From: Acridotheres tristis
Lineage: Eukaryota > Chordata > Aves > Passeriformes > Sturnidae
Length of the DNA stretch: 64,000 nt
Direction: 5' to 3'
Assembly: GCA_037013685.1 (NCBI GenBank)
Contig: CM072891.1
Span: 10,392,501 to 10,456,500, forward strand
Under the pieces are notes generated by a model, which was not told the DNA's origin, searched no databases, and was given only the letters and a program-made list of their open reading frames with translations. A program made the translations under genes and the position numbers. Shown piece by piece: positions 32,011 through 47,000 of the stretch; position 1 is the first letter of the stretch, and each line of letters starts with the position of its first letter.

Positions 32011-35000
32011 GTAATTTGTTTGTTTCTTTCAATTATTAAGATTCTTTGTCTCTCAACCCAGTATTGCTCTCTCTTGCATTTGTGCCTTCTTCCAGTGTTA
32101 TTTATTCCTTAGCCTGTTTATTCCTTAGCCTGGAAATTGGCTTGTCTAATGTTAGTAGCATCCAGTAGGACCACCTTTGGTCCTTTAGTCCACATTTATC
32201 AACTGTCTGTGGTACCTTGCCAGCAAGAGGTGTTTTCTGTAATTTGTAGTGTTTGGACACTCACTGCTTATTTTGCCAGCTATTCAGACCCAGTGTCTTT
32301 AGGATTTACCTCTCCTAGCAGCTCCACGTTTCAGCCAGCAGATCTGGCTTGCTTTTGTTTTCTGTGTCAATAGTAGCTGTAACACTTCTGTCGTGTGTTT
32401 GATCTCCGAAGCACAAGGTGCATTTTTAAAAGCACCACTATAAATTTTGCAGTACTTTCTTCCAGGTAGAGGAAATACAATCTGTTTATAGCAGGTGGAA
32501 AGGGGTTTGTTCATGATCATACAAATCCCTCACATTTGACAGTTTGCAGCAGAAATGTGCTTTTTTTATGCCTCAACACAACCTACAAGGACAATACTTG
32601 TTTCTGTACAGCCTTACTTCTTTCCTTAAAACTTGCAATCAGACCTCAGTACCTTTTCCTGCTTATGGAGCTCTTTGGAAAGACCTTGTGTCTTGTCCAA
32701 ATAGAATCTTCAAGCATGTTTCTCTCCACTACACACTTCAGGTTAGAGACAGGGGACTCTTAATTGTCTTATTGCTTCCTTATCTTTATTTCTCATCAGA
32801 AGAATAAGAGGTGTGGTTAGGAGGCCTTGGTCTGGTACCTATTGCACAGTGGTTATACAGCAATAACTTGACTGCTTTTTTTTTTTCTCCTTATTGTTTC
32901 CCCTGCACAGGTTTTCCTGATACTCTCCCAGCTCTTACTCCAGCTCCTCCAAAAAAGTCCAAGATCAAAAGTGCTAGTGTCCACTTTGAGGATGAAGATC
33001 CAGAGGAAAGATTGGAAAGTCATGATCGACACATTACAGCAGTCTTCAGCAAAATTATTGTATGTCTGTTTTTTGTGTGATGATCTAGAGTTTGTTTATT
33101 TGAATGCTGTGAAATATGCAGGAATGAAGGGCTCTGTGGCTGCTTTTTATTTCTACAGTGTAGTGAAGCAGCACTGTAGACCAGTGTCCTGGAGCACCTT
33201 GAAAGAAAAAAGCTCTTTGGGTGTGTTTTTGCTCTCAGTTAAATATAGATGCACATCTGCCTTCCAGCCCTGACTGCTGGCAGGTCACACTGATTACATG
33301 CAGGCATATGCCATAGTGTGGATTTGAGTGAGTTTCTGGACTCTGCTGGGGATGTTCTCCTTGCTTTTCACTGGCCTAAGTTTTCCTTCACACATCACTC
33401 AAAGAGTCAGATAGAGTTTGGCAGCCCAGTCTTTTGGACAATAGCCTCATTTTGTCTCTAAATGAACACAAGGTATTCTGAGCCTGATGACGATGTGAGT
33501 TGCACAGTTGACAGATTTTTAGCCTGCTCTCAGTTAAATGATACAAACAAGTCTGGCTGTTGCAATGGTTTTACAAGGTTTTAATTTTTTTCTTTAGGAA
33601 CGAGACACAAGTGCAGTGTCAGTGACCATGCCAGTGCCCACAGGAGACCCATTTCCAAGGGCATTTCACCGCTCTGAGATAAAAAGTGAGGTAAGATTAG
33701 GAGCAGATGTTTTATACTACCTTCATGAGCAATTAAACTTTCTCCCATTAAAGCCTAATGCTTAGTGGGGCTTGGTAGGACTCAAAATAACCATCTTAGC
33801 ATGCTGGAGATTATGAACTAGCTCAACTTATCTGCATTGCCACCTGAGTGAGGAGAGAGTTCTACCAAGCTGCCATGATGTAGCTAGCTGCTCCATACCC
33901 TGCAGTTAAGTAACATTGAAATCTTCTTAGTTTAGCTTTCTTCAGCTAACTTCACTATGGTGGATCAAATCTGCAGAGATGTAATAGAATTGATCCTGTT
34001 CTGCTTGTTTTTCTCTGAGGAGCAATCTCTGTTGATTTGTCCACCAGCTTCTTCCTGAAGTTACACGTGATTTCTCCTGACATACCATTTGAGTATGGTT
34101 GCTCAGGTTATCTTTTGCAGCTTTTTTGATTTTGACATTTTTTTCCTGAAGCTGTAAAACTGGAAGCCATGGTTGCTATTATCAGCCGTTACTGTAGTAG
34201 CAAGGACTGCTAGCTGAGTGGGAGTCAGATGCTGGGAATTGATATGTGATTGACAGCTGTGGTTGCTTTGAGGAGGGAGCTTATTTTGAAGGACAACTTT
34301 TTTGAAAGGCAGGAATAATACTTTTTAAACTATCAGTTTTGTTTATCTGATGCAGAAGCGCATAAAGCAGCTACCAAATGTTCAGACTGCCTTTTAAGCT
34401 TCTTCTCTGGACTGGGGACATGCAAGAGATTTTTTGCTTAGTCTTTTTTGGATTTCCTGTGCATCCCCTGTGCAAGGCTGTTCAGAGCCATGCCCTTCCA
34501 TTACCTAGGCAAGCAACACAGTAATTTAGCTAGGATTATTTTAGCACTACTTGCCCACTTCTTACTGTGTAAATCTCTTCACCCTGCTGCTCACTAATCA
34601 TCTTATAAGAAGCCTGTTCCAAGCATGTGGTGAGCACAGTGAAGTAGAGCCCCATTTATACTCAGAAATCCAAGGTATTCAGCTATGCAGAGCTTCCAAA
34701 CAGCAGGAAAGCTGGAACTATGGTGTTTGGTGACATTTTAGGTGTATTTTCCTTGCTTGAATATAATTAATCATCTTCCTTCTCTAGGTGCCAAAAATAT
34801 CCATGTCTTTGTCTCTCTGTCACAGCAGTAAACTGTGTGTTAAAAAAGAGTCACACACACAGAGAAAAGGGCAGGTCACTGCCAGCAGCCTCCCTGCAGC
34901 ATGTCCCGAAGTCTGATCTGAGAGTGTCTTTAGGATCAGATCTATACATTTGTGGCAGATGTGCAGGGAGACTCTGGATAGAAAAGTGGCTTCCCCGTTT

Positions 35001-38000
35001 GCAGGTGCAGCTGGGATCTGGAAGAAAAAGCATCTTTGCACAGAAGATGGCAGCGAAAAGGGCTGCTGAAAAGGCAGCCACGGCTCCCTCTGCTGCCGAA
35101 TGCGTGCAAGTAAGATCAGCTGCTCCGGATGCCCTGGATCCTGTGGGATCTGCGGGAGAGGCACCTCTCCCCAGCAGCAAGGGTGGTAAGTGGAGAAGGT
35201 TCTGCTTATCCAGCCGACTGTATTTACATAGCCTTAGTAACCATAACGTCAGTGCACCATATTTTAAATGAGGTTGTCCTCAGTTTGGGAATCTCAAGGT
35301 CAGTTGGAATGTCTTATTGGGGCAATGATTTGAAATGATCTGAAATTCAAACTAAAAATTCTAAGGAGAAAATTCTGAGATGCATTCTAAAAATTGTGAT
35401 AGCTTTCTCACTGCTTTCCTTTTTGCTTCACACAGGGAAGTAGATTTATTTTTCGGGGTTCTTGTCCTCCTTTTCCTTTCTGTTATATGTGAACTTTTTC
35501 TTATTTCATCACTGATTTCCACAATTTTAGGAAGAGGGTGGTTCTTTGTTGAAAGCGTTTGAGACCACTGTGATGTGGGTTCTCACTCCTACTGAAATGT
35601 TTGAAAGCTCAGTTTTCCGTCACCAGATCTGCTGCCATGAGACTGTGGCTTTGCTCCATAAGGAATGCTGTGAGGCAGTGCTGATGAGTCAGTGCCACCT
35701 CCAGCAGTTACTTGCTGTCTGACAGCAGCGTGACAAGGAAAGATGAAGCCAGTTCAACTGTTACCAGCATCTCCAGGCTTTTTTTTCATTTGCATTGTCC
35801 GGGACAGTCCAGTTTGCTTAGGACCACCCTGTGTCTGGGTTTTATCCTGACACCTTCTTTTGCACATTGAATTAGAAGCCAGATGTCATTTGAAGATTAT
35901 CACCATTTGGCTAAGGTTTGTGTCAGCCCTGCCCCCTGTCAGAGAATTGGTAAGACAACTGCCAGGTGTGCTGTGCTGTGTGTGCACAAATCCACCATTT
36001 AGGTCACTGTACTGTGCTCACTGTGTGTCCTATTACAATTGGACATGTCTAATTCTGCCTGAGAAAGCTGAAGGGGAAATAGAGCAGCCTTATAACTGTC
36101 ATCCTCTTGAATATGAATGCTTCTAAAAGGTAATAGCATGACAGAGAGATTACAAAATGGCTTGGCCTCTTCAGCCAGATTGTTGTGGCAGGATCACTAG
36201 AAGCAAGAGAAGAGGGGGAGCTTAATTTCTTGTAGTAACAAAGTGTTTGTCTGTTGTAACCTTTAGTTTAATTGGTGGCGGTGGGAAGCTTACTGAAGCT
36301 TTTGCCAGGTCACCCTGTCTTATTTATTTCTGCTCAATATGCAGCACAACTGTGGAAATGACATCAGATCTTCCTGGTATTATGTTGAGAGTCATTGCTG
36401 CTGTTTGAACAGGGATTTGGTGCTTTCAGGGCTGGCTGGTTTAGGGGCATAGAGATGGTCCAAGTCAATATATGGAGGAAATGAATGAGACATAAGCAGT
36501 AAAGTCACAAAGTCAGGTCCTCGTATAGTGGGTTACAGGAGAGCTGGAGGGTCTCACACTGACCAAAGGAGCCTGTTACCTGTGCTATGGTGAAATGAAA
36601 TGAACATTCAAAATGGATTTAGATCAGGTGATAAAGGGGACTCTGTTTTCTTTAGAGTAGGAAGAATGCCCCTTGCTGTAACTTCTAATATGTTTAACCC
36701 TTGAAGGTGGGTACAGGACATTGTTAGAAGCAAACATGCCTGTGTTGAGAATTGATCTTGTGTCACTCTGGAAGCTGGTTTACCTAATCTAATTTTCTGT
36801 TTTACTCAGCAGATATTTACTAGGTCATAGTTCAGCTGACATACGAATGTGGGTTCAGGCATTCTTAGGCAGAGAAAGAATCTAGTATTCACTAGCTTGG
36901 AAGTGAATGCATCTGATGCATCAGTTTGTGAATTATGCTCCAGTTTACCTTCTTGTGCTGTTGCTTTGCATTAAAGAAACATATTCCTTTCCCCTGCCAT
37001 CCCTCCTCAAGCTCCCAAAGAAACAGCTGGAAATGTTGTCAACATATTTGTTATGACATGGGATGAAAGCACAAATGTTTCAGTTATGTTTGAAGCTAAA
37101 GTAAACTTCTTTAACTTTACTACCAAAGTAACAAAAAAAAAAGGAGAAATTATGCAATTCTCTTAATGACAGAATTGAGATTTATTCATGGTGCTGTAGA
37201 CACAGATCACTAACTGCTTTCTCTGTTGCTTCTTATAGATAAAGATGGTGACTTTTTAACCTCTCAGCGTCCTTGTCTCATAACGGGAGAGGGTCTTGGA
37301 AGCCAAAGGAGTGAGGAGGAAGCTCAAGCTATTCACAAAGAGAACTTGGAGAAGTTGCAGTCCATGTCTGAGGAAGAGATCCTGCAGGAGCAGGCGAGGC
37401 TTCTGGCTCAGCTGGGTATGTGCTTTCCAGGGTCAGCTCTAGAGCTGAGGCAATTTATTGAATGTGTAGGTGTCCTGAAGTCTTAGCAAATTCACTGGTC
37501 AACGATGGGAACTTGAAATTCCTGCTCATTCCATATGTGGATAATCTTGCTTCCATGTCATGTCAGTAGCTTATGAGTAAGAACTAAGTGTGAAAAAAAT
37601 TAAAGAGTGTTTCTTTTTCAGTGAGGGTTGGTTTGACTTAAGTCTTTCTTGTCACCCCTCTGCTGTAGGTTAAGATGATTCGTGCATTTTATTGCCTTGC
37701 ACTCTGAATACATGGTTGCACATAAATGTTTAAGGTCCTAAAATGTAATTCTCTGAAGCTGATAAGAAAGCAGTGTCATAGCAGTGCTGAGATGAGAGAG
37801 AACCCTTGGTCTTCCCCTCCAAATTAACTAAAACTCAGGCCAGAGCTATCAGTACCTGGATAGTGAGAACATATGGGCATGTGGGAGATTGAAGTTCAGA
37901 CCTATACTTGTAGAGCAGAAAAACTTGCATTTAACCTTGACTTTTTGAAAACGTGTTTTAATTATCAGGCTGTTTGGTACAGGCATATTCTGGCAGGGGT

Positions 38001-41000
38001 CTGGTCTCTGATTTGGAGCCTGTCCACAGTGGTGCTCTGGGAATGCCTATCCCTGGGCAGCTGATGACAAGGTAGAGGAGAACACTGAATGTGGTATATT
38101 TGATAAGACTCCTGTGATCTGGGGCACTGCAACACTTGTTGGCATTGGTTTGATAAATTTATATGCTCAGGAAGAGCAGATGTACAGATGTAGGTGGCAG
38201 ACAAGGATTTTTTAAACTCTCAGGATTTCAGGTCCTCTAGCATCCAATTTAGATGTGAGCGGCATTTTAGATGCATAAGTCTCTTGTGGGTTCAGCTTAA
38301 AGATCACATTAATTATCTTGACTTCATTGCAGTCAGCGTGGGTATAACTGGAAAGGTGGCAAAGGAGCTACACAAAATAATTGCAGCCAGATTGTTTAGG
38401 TACATCCTTCATTCAGAGACCTGGGTATTTTATTTGGCTTCACTGCTTAAAACAATGGCACGTGTATGAAAAATACCCTGATTACATACTTGCTTCTTGA
38501 GAGTGATTTGTGATCTTTGCTCCTTGTCCCCACCACTCCATTGTTAGGGATATTAGAGAAGTGAACACTTATGGCATGTATTTTAAGTATTTTTGAACAA
38601 TATTTTCTGAAGCAATGTATGTTTTATATGTCTTGTAGATTACAATTGTAGATATTTTAGTATTTTGAGGCCTTAAAGAAAATGGGAATTATTTTGGAAT
38701 TCCAAGAATATCTGTGGGTAGAGAATTATACATGATGAAACAACTCCTAAACTAAATTGCTAACTTACAGATGGATTTAGGAACTGGACAGGCACAGAGC
38801 TGTGAATTAAGGAGGCTTTTTCTCCACATTCACGAGTGTGAATGATTTGTGCGTGTTAAATGCTGTCCAGTCCCTGAATTAACTTCTTAGTTATGAAGCA
38901 GATGATACTCTGTGGTGTGAAGTATGAGAATGGATGCACAGTTCTGTGCTGGGCAGTTGGTACTGTGCTGGTTTTGTTCATGGAGATTCTGGACACAAGT
39001 AGGCTTGGTTTCTGACATACTATGCACAGATTGACATCAGTGACTTTTTTGTCACTGTGTGGAACGATGAAATAATGATTACAGTCTTTCCTTGCTGTGT
39101 ACAGTAAAGTGTAAGAAAGTGAGAGATCTGCTTGCATTCAGAAAAAATAGGAATACTTTAATGAGACTAGGCTGAGTTGCCTGTCCTTCACCAAGGACAG
39201 TTTAAACTGCATCATTGAGGAGAACGTGCAGCAATCATGAGTGTGATAGATGTTTCAGAGACGTAGGAGTCATTTTTGAGATGACTTATCTCAGGTACAG
39301 AGTATTTCTCAACTGCTTGTCCTTTGTCCTCCAAAAAATAAATAAATACTGTAGGTGTTAGGTTCTAAAATATCTCTGACACTGCTTACTGGAGTATTTC
39401 TGTACCTTGTTGAGGCACAATGCACGATCTCTCACTGTTTACCTCTGGCATAAGCATCCCAACACCATCGTCTGGAGAAGAGTAGTCAGAGACAGTGCAC
39501 TCCATCCAAAATTATGTGGGATATCTGTAGCAGTTCTGAAAGTAAAATTATGATCTTAGAGCTGTTTGAACATAAACTGTTCTTCAATACACATCTACCT
39601 CCCAAATGTTTCTCTTCAAAGCATGAAGAGAATGGCTGTGTCTTTTTTCTGGGTGTTGTCAGACCATAATTGGAATGGGGAGTCAGTTCAGAGCAAACAA
39701 AGGTCACCTTGTAACATAATATCTGAGCTAAGTCTTGCAGTTCTACTGCAATCCAATAAAGATCAGGTAATTCTTTTTATGGTGTCTGTCCTGTGTATTC
39801 TTCTAGTGTTCAGATTGATGTCACTGAGTGGTCCACAGGCAGGAAATGCAGACCAGAATTCTCTCCACAGTTAGTAGTCTTGTTTAGGTGTCCCATTTGA
39901 GTGGCAGTGAGGGGAGAAGAAGCAATTGTCTTTATTCGTTTGTAAGCTGGGAAAATGGAGTTTTTGTGGTTGCTTTACTCTGAAATACATTTGTCAGTTC
40001 TTTCTCTGGTGTCTCCTCACCAGTCAGTTACACCTACCTTATGTGCCTAAGAGGTCATAAAGCAATGGAGTGCCTCAGTTTGAGGAGAAGTGACAGCTGG
40101 TAAGAGAAAGAGGACATGTAGAAAAGACTGAAACATAAATAGCAGGAGCTATAGGCATATGAAGTATTTTGAGACTTTCTGTCATGTCTCTGTCTGTCTC
40201 TTTGTCAATACTTGCAGATCCCAGTTTAGTTGCTTTCTTGAAATCACAACGTGGTAACAATGAAGGCCAGAAAAAGGAATTAAAAATGGAACTGAACAGA
40301 CCGGAGGAATTTGTGGAATCTCTGCCTGTGGCTCAGCATGGTGTAAGATCGTCTCTTTCCATGCAGGAGTCAGGTCTGGAAGAACCTGTAAGAAAGGAAG
40401 AAAATATGAAGGTAGAAGTCATAGGTAAGAAACAAAGTGCATATTGTTAATTTTCTGAACAGAAATGTCAGATTTGTATGGTGTTTACATCCATCTACAT
40501 TGGATGCTACTTTGTAGTTATCCAAATCTGAATTTTATCATGATATTTTAAAAATACGTGTTTTGGGTTCAAAAAAGAACATCTCTAGATGGGCTCCATA
40601 GTTTAGAAAGGTGGTACACTATGTAACAGAATGACCTGTTCATTGGGAGGTCTTGCTTTTTGAAATTTCTTTTAAGGCCTCTGAAGGGAAAACGTGTGTT
40701 AAACCAGGCATCATTGCTCTTGTGTTAAGTCATGTGAACAAGGAAACAGAAGAGTGTAGTAGTGAGATTCAACTGGTGCCTGAATAATTTCTTTTAACTG
40801 GTACTGGTTGGGGACAAGAGAGTGTTGGGTAGGTAAGGGTTAACGATTTGTTCACTGGATAGCACAGAGATGACAGTCACTCTCACTTCAGGGAAATTGC
40901 TCATATAGAGCATGTATGTGTAAGCATGGCACTGCTGCTGATGGCCCCACTCTGTGTGTTGTATCTCAGAAGCCACCCAGTGATTTTCCCAGGATAGAGT

Positions 41001-44000
41001 TATTTTCTTTGTGCTTTGGGTGGAGGGGGATGTATTAAGCCATAGACTGTCCTGCCTTTTGTGAATGCTACAGAACTATTGCCTCTTATGACAGAACCCC
41101 TTAGTGCTCCATATGTGCCTGTATGAGGAGAAAGCTGCTTTATCTGCAGTAGCTGGAGCAGCCCCATATATTCTCATGGCAGGGAAAGGAAGAGTTTTCC
41201 CTTTATGCTTCTGTGCTTGTTGTTGCTTTCCTCGCTGCATTTTTTCTTTAGAAATTTCTTTTTCTCTGTTGTGATTTTTAAGCTCCTATTGTCATTTTCC
41301 CTACACTTTTGTTCCTAACGTACTTGTTCCACAATTTCATGCCTTTCTCCATCTCTTGATCCTCTTTTCTAGTGGATCCTTCTGTTCCAGTGTAACCTGC
41401 AGACTGATTAAAGAAGTCTCTGAATCGCTTTGGGATTTCAGTTTGATGTTTACAAGAGATAACAAGCATTTACCATTTTCTTGCTAGGAGGGATGAATCT
41501 GTCAGTGTGTATGTGTGTGTGTGCATGTGCAGAAGTAAAGCTCAGCTTCTTTTTGAGGAAGATGCTTCACTGAACAGTCCTTTTGCAGTTTCTCCCCAAG
41601 TTTTACTTTTCCACAAATCCATTTTAATCAAAGGGACTATTTTTAGTTCTTTTTAGTCCCAGAACAAATGAGTGCACAAGTAGCACCAGGTCAAGTGAGA
41701 TCTTTTCATCTCCTGGGAGCAATAGAAGCATGCTGTTCAGCCTGTAATGGTAATAATAGTAATGCTCTTGGGAATAGCTCAGTGCTTAAAACATTGTGTG
41801 CTGACATCTTTTGCCTCCTATAGAAGATAACACAGAAAAAAGAGGAGTTTTCCCAGAATATTTGAAACAACATAAAAAGAGTGAGCTGAAACACAGTTAA
41901 AAAAGCGAGGGAAGGTTTTCCAGTACCTCAGTTTATGCCTGCAGCCCATCTTGGCCGATAGGAAATGTAAAAATTAATTTGACATTAGTAGTTATTGTTG
42001 GAATTTTAGCATCTGTTTATACTCAGAAGTAAATGCATCATGAATAGCCCAGCAGAAATGGTCACACTGAATTTCTGGTGATGTCAAAAGTCAAACCTGC
42101 CTCTCTAATGACCTAAAAGGCTACTGTTTATTAGAAACAAGATGGTCAAACCTTTATCTGGCAACTTGTAACCTTACCAAATGGAAAAGTTAGTTCTGTC
42201 ACTGAGAGAAAATGGGAAGCACAGCAAAAAGTGAAGAGGTTGAGTGGTAGCCTTTAATGTAACCCAAGTCTGAAAAAGTTCAGTGCAAATGTTGCATTCA
42301 CACTGCCAGCTTGTGCTTCTGTAAAGGGATTTCTCAGTAACAATCTGCTGATGGCTTGAAATACATAACCATCTTTTCTTGTTGACAGGATCATTGTACT
42401 AAGGGCTGCTGGTAACATGCATAATCTTATTCACAGAATGATTAGCTCAACCCTGTCAATTTAGTGATTAATAGAGAAAACATTTTGTTAAATTATAAAT
42501 GTCGATATATTTTGTTTTTCTGCTGGTTTTATTTCCTCTCATGTTGCATCTACCACCCACGAACATTCCACTTTCGTACATTTCAGATGGTTTTTCCTTC
42601 ACTTCAATTAAAATGCATGCTGAGCCTTTGGCTGAAATTCTGTGGAACAGCTTTCTGGCTGAGCAAGATAACCCTGTGCTTGGTTTCTTGCCTGATTCAA
42701 CACCACATTGATCATAAGTGTGAAGCTTCATTCTGGAGAGGATGAGTGCCCTTCTTGAAAGTTTATCTGCTAATTGGAAGAAAGTAAAAGGTTAGGTTTC
42801 AGGCCAGTTATCAGCAGGAAAAGATCTGATGAAAGAAGAGCATCTCAGTGGGACTTGTTCCTTGCAAGAGAAGAGTGGAGTACTAGGATGAATAGCTGCA
42901 ATGCAGATGAGTTCTGGGCTGCTCCAGGAGTGATGCTATTGCTTTCCATGCCCTTAGACTGCCTGTTACTGTCCTTACATGTACTTTCTTTTGAGGTAGC
43001 AAAGACTGCTCAGCTCATCTCTTCTCATCCTAGTTTGGGGTAGTATCCTAGTAGCAAAGTCTTACCTTTCCTGGTTATATCCCTCTGGTCTTTTCACTTG
43101 CGAGATTCTTCCACATGCTAATCTGTCTCTTTCCTAGGGCAAGTCTTGTGATGTCAGGCACAAATGTCTTATTTCTCAAATTCCTGTAGTCAAAGCTCTT
43201 TATAAAGTTAAATTAGTGATTTCTTCCTTTAGTACTTGCATCTTGGAAATTCCTGTTCAACTGTCCAGTTTCCCCACCGAGCTGGCTCTGGAAAGCTGTG
43301 CAAATTTTCAGCCATTTTGATCTTTTCTTCCTAAGCTGATCTCCTTAAACCTTTAGGCAGGGATACTGAATAGCAACATCACAAATGCAACTGAAGAATA
43401 AATATTGTGCTGCCTTCAGTGTATCTAGGCTAAAATCTTACTGGATTCCAATAATTTGCTGGACTCTGCATTAATACTTTTCAATTTTATGTCGCCCCCT
43501 AACACTCTTTTCCTTGATAACACTAGTTTGCTTTCTCTAAAGTAGGGCTGATACTATTTTTTCTGCAGTGGTTCTGATAATTTTGCCTTACTTGTGTCCT
43601 GACTTCTGTTCAACTTCTTCTAAATTAGTCTTGTCTGAATTTCATTACAGTGCTGTTTACTTCCTCTTCTTGCTCTCATGAAAGATGAAAATAGCTTTAA
43701 ACCTTTGATGTTTATGCATCACACAACAGTCAGTTTGAAAATTGTTTTCTTTTTATTTTACATAATCTTATATTTGATACAGTCTTTAAGCTGAGTAGCT
43801 TGGCAAAGAAGGAGAGTAGTATTTCCTTCATCTCTGCCTTGGAAGGTAAGACTGACATTTTTTTCTCCCCACACAAAGATGATGATCTGCCTGTGAAGCC
43901 CAGGAAGGAGTGGATTCACATGGACAATGTAGAGTTTGAGAAGCTGGAATGGATGAAAGATTTGCCTTCACCTCGGCAGAAGAAAACTAAAAAGGTTTGA

Positions 44001-47000
44001 AAGCAGAAACTGATACTTTGCATGTTTGTGTCTGGATCATGCTTCTCAGCAGTAAGTTTTGAAGGCTTCAAAAATGAGTCCTCTGGCTACTCAGTCTGTG
44101 GGATTTCATCAGGTTGAAGGAACCCCCATTTTTTTCCACAGGATGGGATGATGCAGGATCAGTTCAGTCTGTAGCACTCAAGAGAGCTAGGAACTGAGAG
44201 TCTAGCCACTGTAATCTGGGATGGAACAGGTGTAAAACTGAGAAAAAAGGAAATATAGGATTTTTTTTTTTAAGAATTTGAGGCCTGAGGAGATTTTTTG
44301 AGCAGTCATCTTCCAGCAGGTGATGTAAAAAGTGTTATTTTAAGAGATGAATTGACTGGACAGCAATAGAAATAATAGTTTTCTCCCTCCACCGTTTTGC
44401 TGTAGGGAATGCAAGCTCGATTCAGTCTAAAAGGAGAACTGATTCCCGCTGATGCTGATTTGCCAACACATCTAGGCTTGCACCACCATGGAGAAGAGGC
44501 AGAGGTAGGTGGGTGTAATATAATAGAAAAGGCACTTTTATTTTCTGTGTTTGATTTGGTAGATTCCTTTTGTGTCAGGCTTTTTCATGACAAAAAATCC
44601 CTTTAAAAAATGCAGTAATTTTTCTTCAGAAACAAACTCCTGAAGACAAGGTGTGTCTGCATGCATGAACTGCATTACTCCAGAAAACTGTTGATGCTTT
44701 TTCTCTTTAATGCTATTAAAATTTTGTGGTGTTGGAAAAAGGTGCACATACTTCCTATGCTTAGGAATTCCATTTTCTCCTGTGACATCTAAGATTAGAA
44801 TCTCTTCTGCAATTGCCACAAAGTGGCAAACAACATTGGCTTGCAATTTATCTTCTGTTACTCAGTATGTTACAGGTAATCTTATTTTAAGGAGCCTGTT
44901 TTTAGCAGTAGCTGAGGATGTTTTATGGTTTCTTTGTTTTTTTTCCCCTTGCCATTTAGAGAGCTGGTTACTCTCTGCAAGAGCTCTTTCATCTGTCTCG
45001 CAGCCAGGTTACACAGCAGAGGACACTGGCTCTACAGGTCTTAGGTCGTATTGTTCAAAGGGTAAGTCACTTTAAGGAATGTCTCCCCATAATTCAAGTT
45101 TCTGGTGGATCAGGGCCCAGATTCTCTGGTAGTAGTTGTTTGTTTTCTGCTGTTCAGTGAAGATGAGCAAAGTCACTAGCAAGGCATTCTGTTGCACTGA
45201 GGATCCTTACTGTTAGATAAGCTAAGTGTTGGGATATAAGAAACTGAGGTGCAAGTTTCTCTGGATGGTTCCAGAGTGTTGTTCTTCCAACAGGTTGTTT
45301 CAAGTGCTGTTCAGCGGCAGTGGTGCAATTTCAGTTCTCTTGTTAATTTGGATGCAAGTTGGTTTTTTTTTTTAATGTTACTTTTGTGACAAACCTATTC
45401 TTGGCATTGACCCTTTCACTCCTGTTGTCTGAGCCAGCTTCATGATGTGCATTTACTGTAGGAGGTGAGAAAGAGCCAAGCCTACTCACAGAGCAATGTG
45501 CCAAGAGGAGAAAGCAAAACGAATACTTCTGTGCACATTTCCACCTAACTTTTGGGGGAAGTGCTAACATTCCCCCTAATGGCACTGGAACAGAGAAGAA
45601 GAAACATGGTGGTTTTGAGAAGGTTGATAGGGTAGAACAGGATGAAGTCAAAAGATGAGTGCAGACTTTAGAAAGAAGGGTTTCTTGCACTAAGAAACTG
45701 TAGTTGTGTTCTTCTGTAGTATGAATGGAGGATAAAATAAAGGAAGAATAATCTCCACACAGTTTGGCAGCTTTACGGTAGAAGTGGAAAGAGGCAAAGA
45801 TACAAAATGTTGAGATGTGACAGCTCAGAGATGTATCCAGCTGAGATGAGACAGCCTTAACCCTGGCTCTGTCTGGCACTTTGCAGGCCAGGGCTGGAGA
45901 GTTTGCTTCCTCACTGAAGGGCAGCGTTCTGCGGCTGCTGCTTGACGCTGGCTTCCTCTTCTTGCTGCGCTTCTCGCTGGATGATGCCGTGGAAAATGTC
46001 ATGGCAGCATCTGTTGGTGCTCTCCGGGCTCTGCTGGTGTCACTTGATGATGAGGTAAGATGGTCATTCAGAGCCTGGGTTTCATTTCATGCTGAGCTGC
46101 TTACAGGGATCAGAATAAGACATGGTAAGTAGCTTGAACAAAGGTTTCCTGGATGTATTAGCTTAATGGTAAATAGAATGTAATTGCTGTGCTTTGAGAC
46201 AAATGATGGAGTGTGTTATCCCAGTTTGAGAGATTCAGGTATCTTTGTTTTCCTCCAGTTTGAATTAGCTCTGCTCTATGATTTCAATGCATGCTGCTGA
46301 GTTTCTTCTTTTGGTATCTTTGTAATCACTACTAATGTATATGTATAATTTATTTTTTAATATGTCCTCTTATGTTTCTTATTTCATAGTTTTCTGCTTC
46401 TTAACAGATTAAATATTCTCCATACTTTCCCTTATGTCTCATAATAATGCTGTGATCTTTTTCTCTAATTGTCCATTTTCTACTGTTCCAATGTGTAACA
46501 CTGATACATACCTAATTTTTCCTGTTTGTGTGTTTATTTTCTCATTGATGCTTTTTCCCCTGTTAGAAGATTGAGACTTCTTTTAGATTTTCAGGGCTAC
46601 TGGGCAACCAGATTAAGATGTACTCTTGGTTGGACAGAAGCAGTCTGTTATAGGCAGAGCACGCTGTAGACTGTGTTACAAGTTCCTTCCTTGAGAGCTG
46701 CTTTCCTGTTAGACTGCAAAGGGGCTGGTGATAGAGAAATGGGGTAGAAGTCCCCTGCAACTTCTACCAGGCCTGTAGAGCTGTCCGTAGTGGAAGGCAA
46801 GAGAAATGAAGGAGTAGGTAGCTTTCTCCACATTTTGCTACTTTTCTATCTGTGAGCCTAATGGAGTTCTACTAGATGAGTCCTGCCCACCCATTGTAGA
46901 TAATTAGTACAATGAATCAGCTTCTTAATGTACTTTTTCTCTCTTCTGGTGTTACTCTGGTTTATAAGTGTCTGCAGTGCTCTGATTTTTCAAATAATGT

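Noticed and set aside
33077..33275. Possible box C/D small nucleolar RNA starting at GTGATGA in intron 3
   Set aside because: The nearest plausible D box lies about 190 bases away and there is no terminal stem. The spacing is wrong for this class.
45343..46002. 219-codon minus-strand open frame over RPAP1 exon 11
   Set aside because: It is the antisense of a coding exon plus intron, has no recognisable domain and no splice logic.
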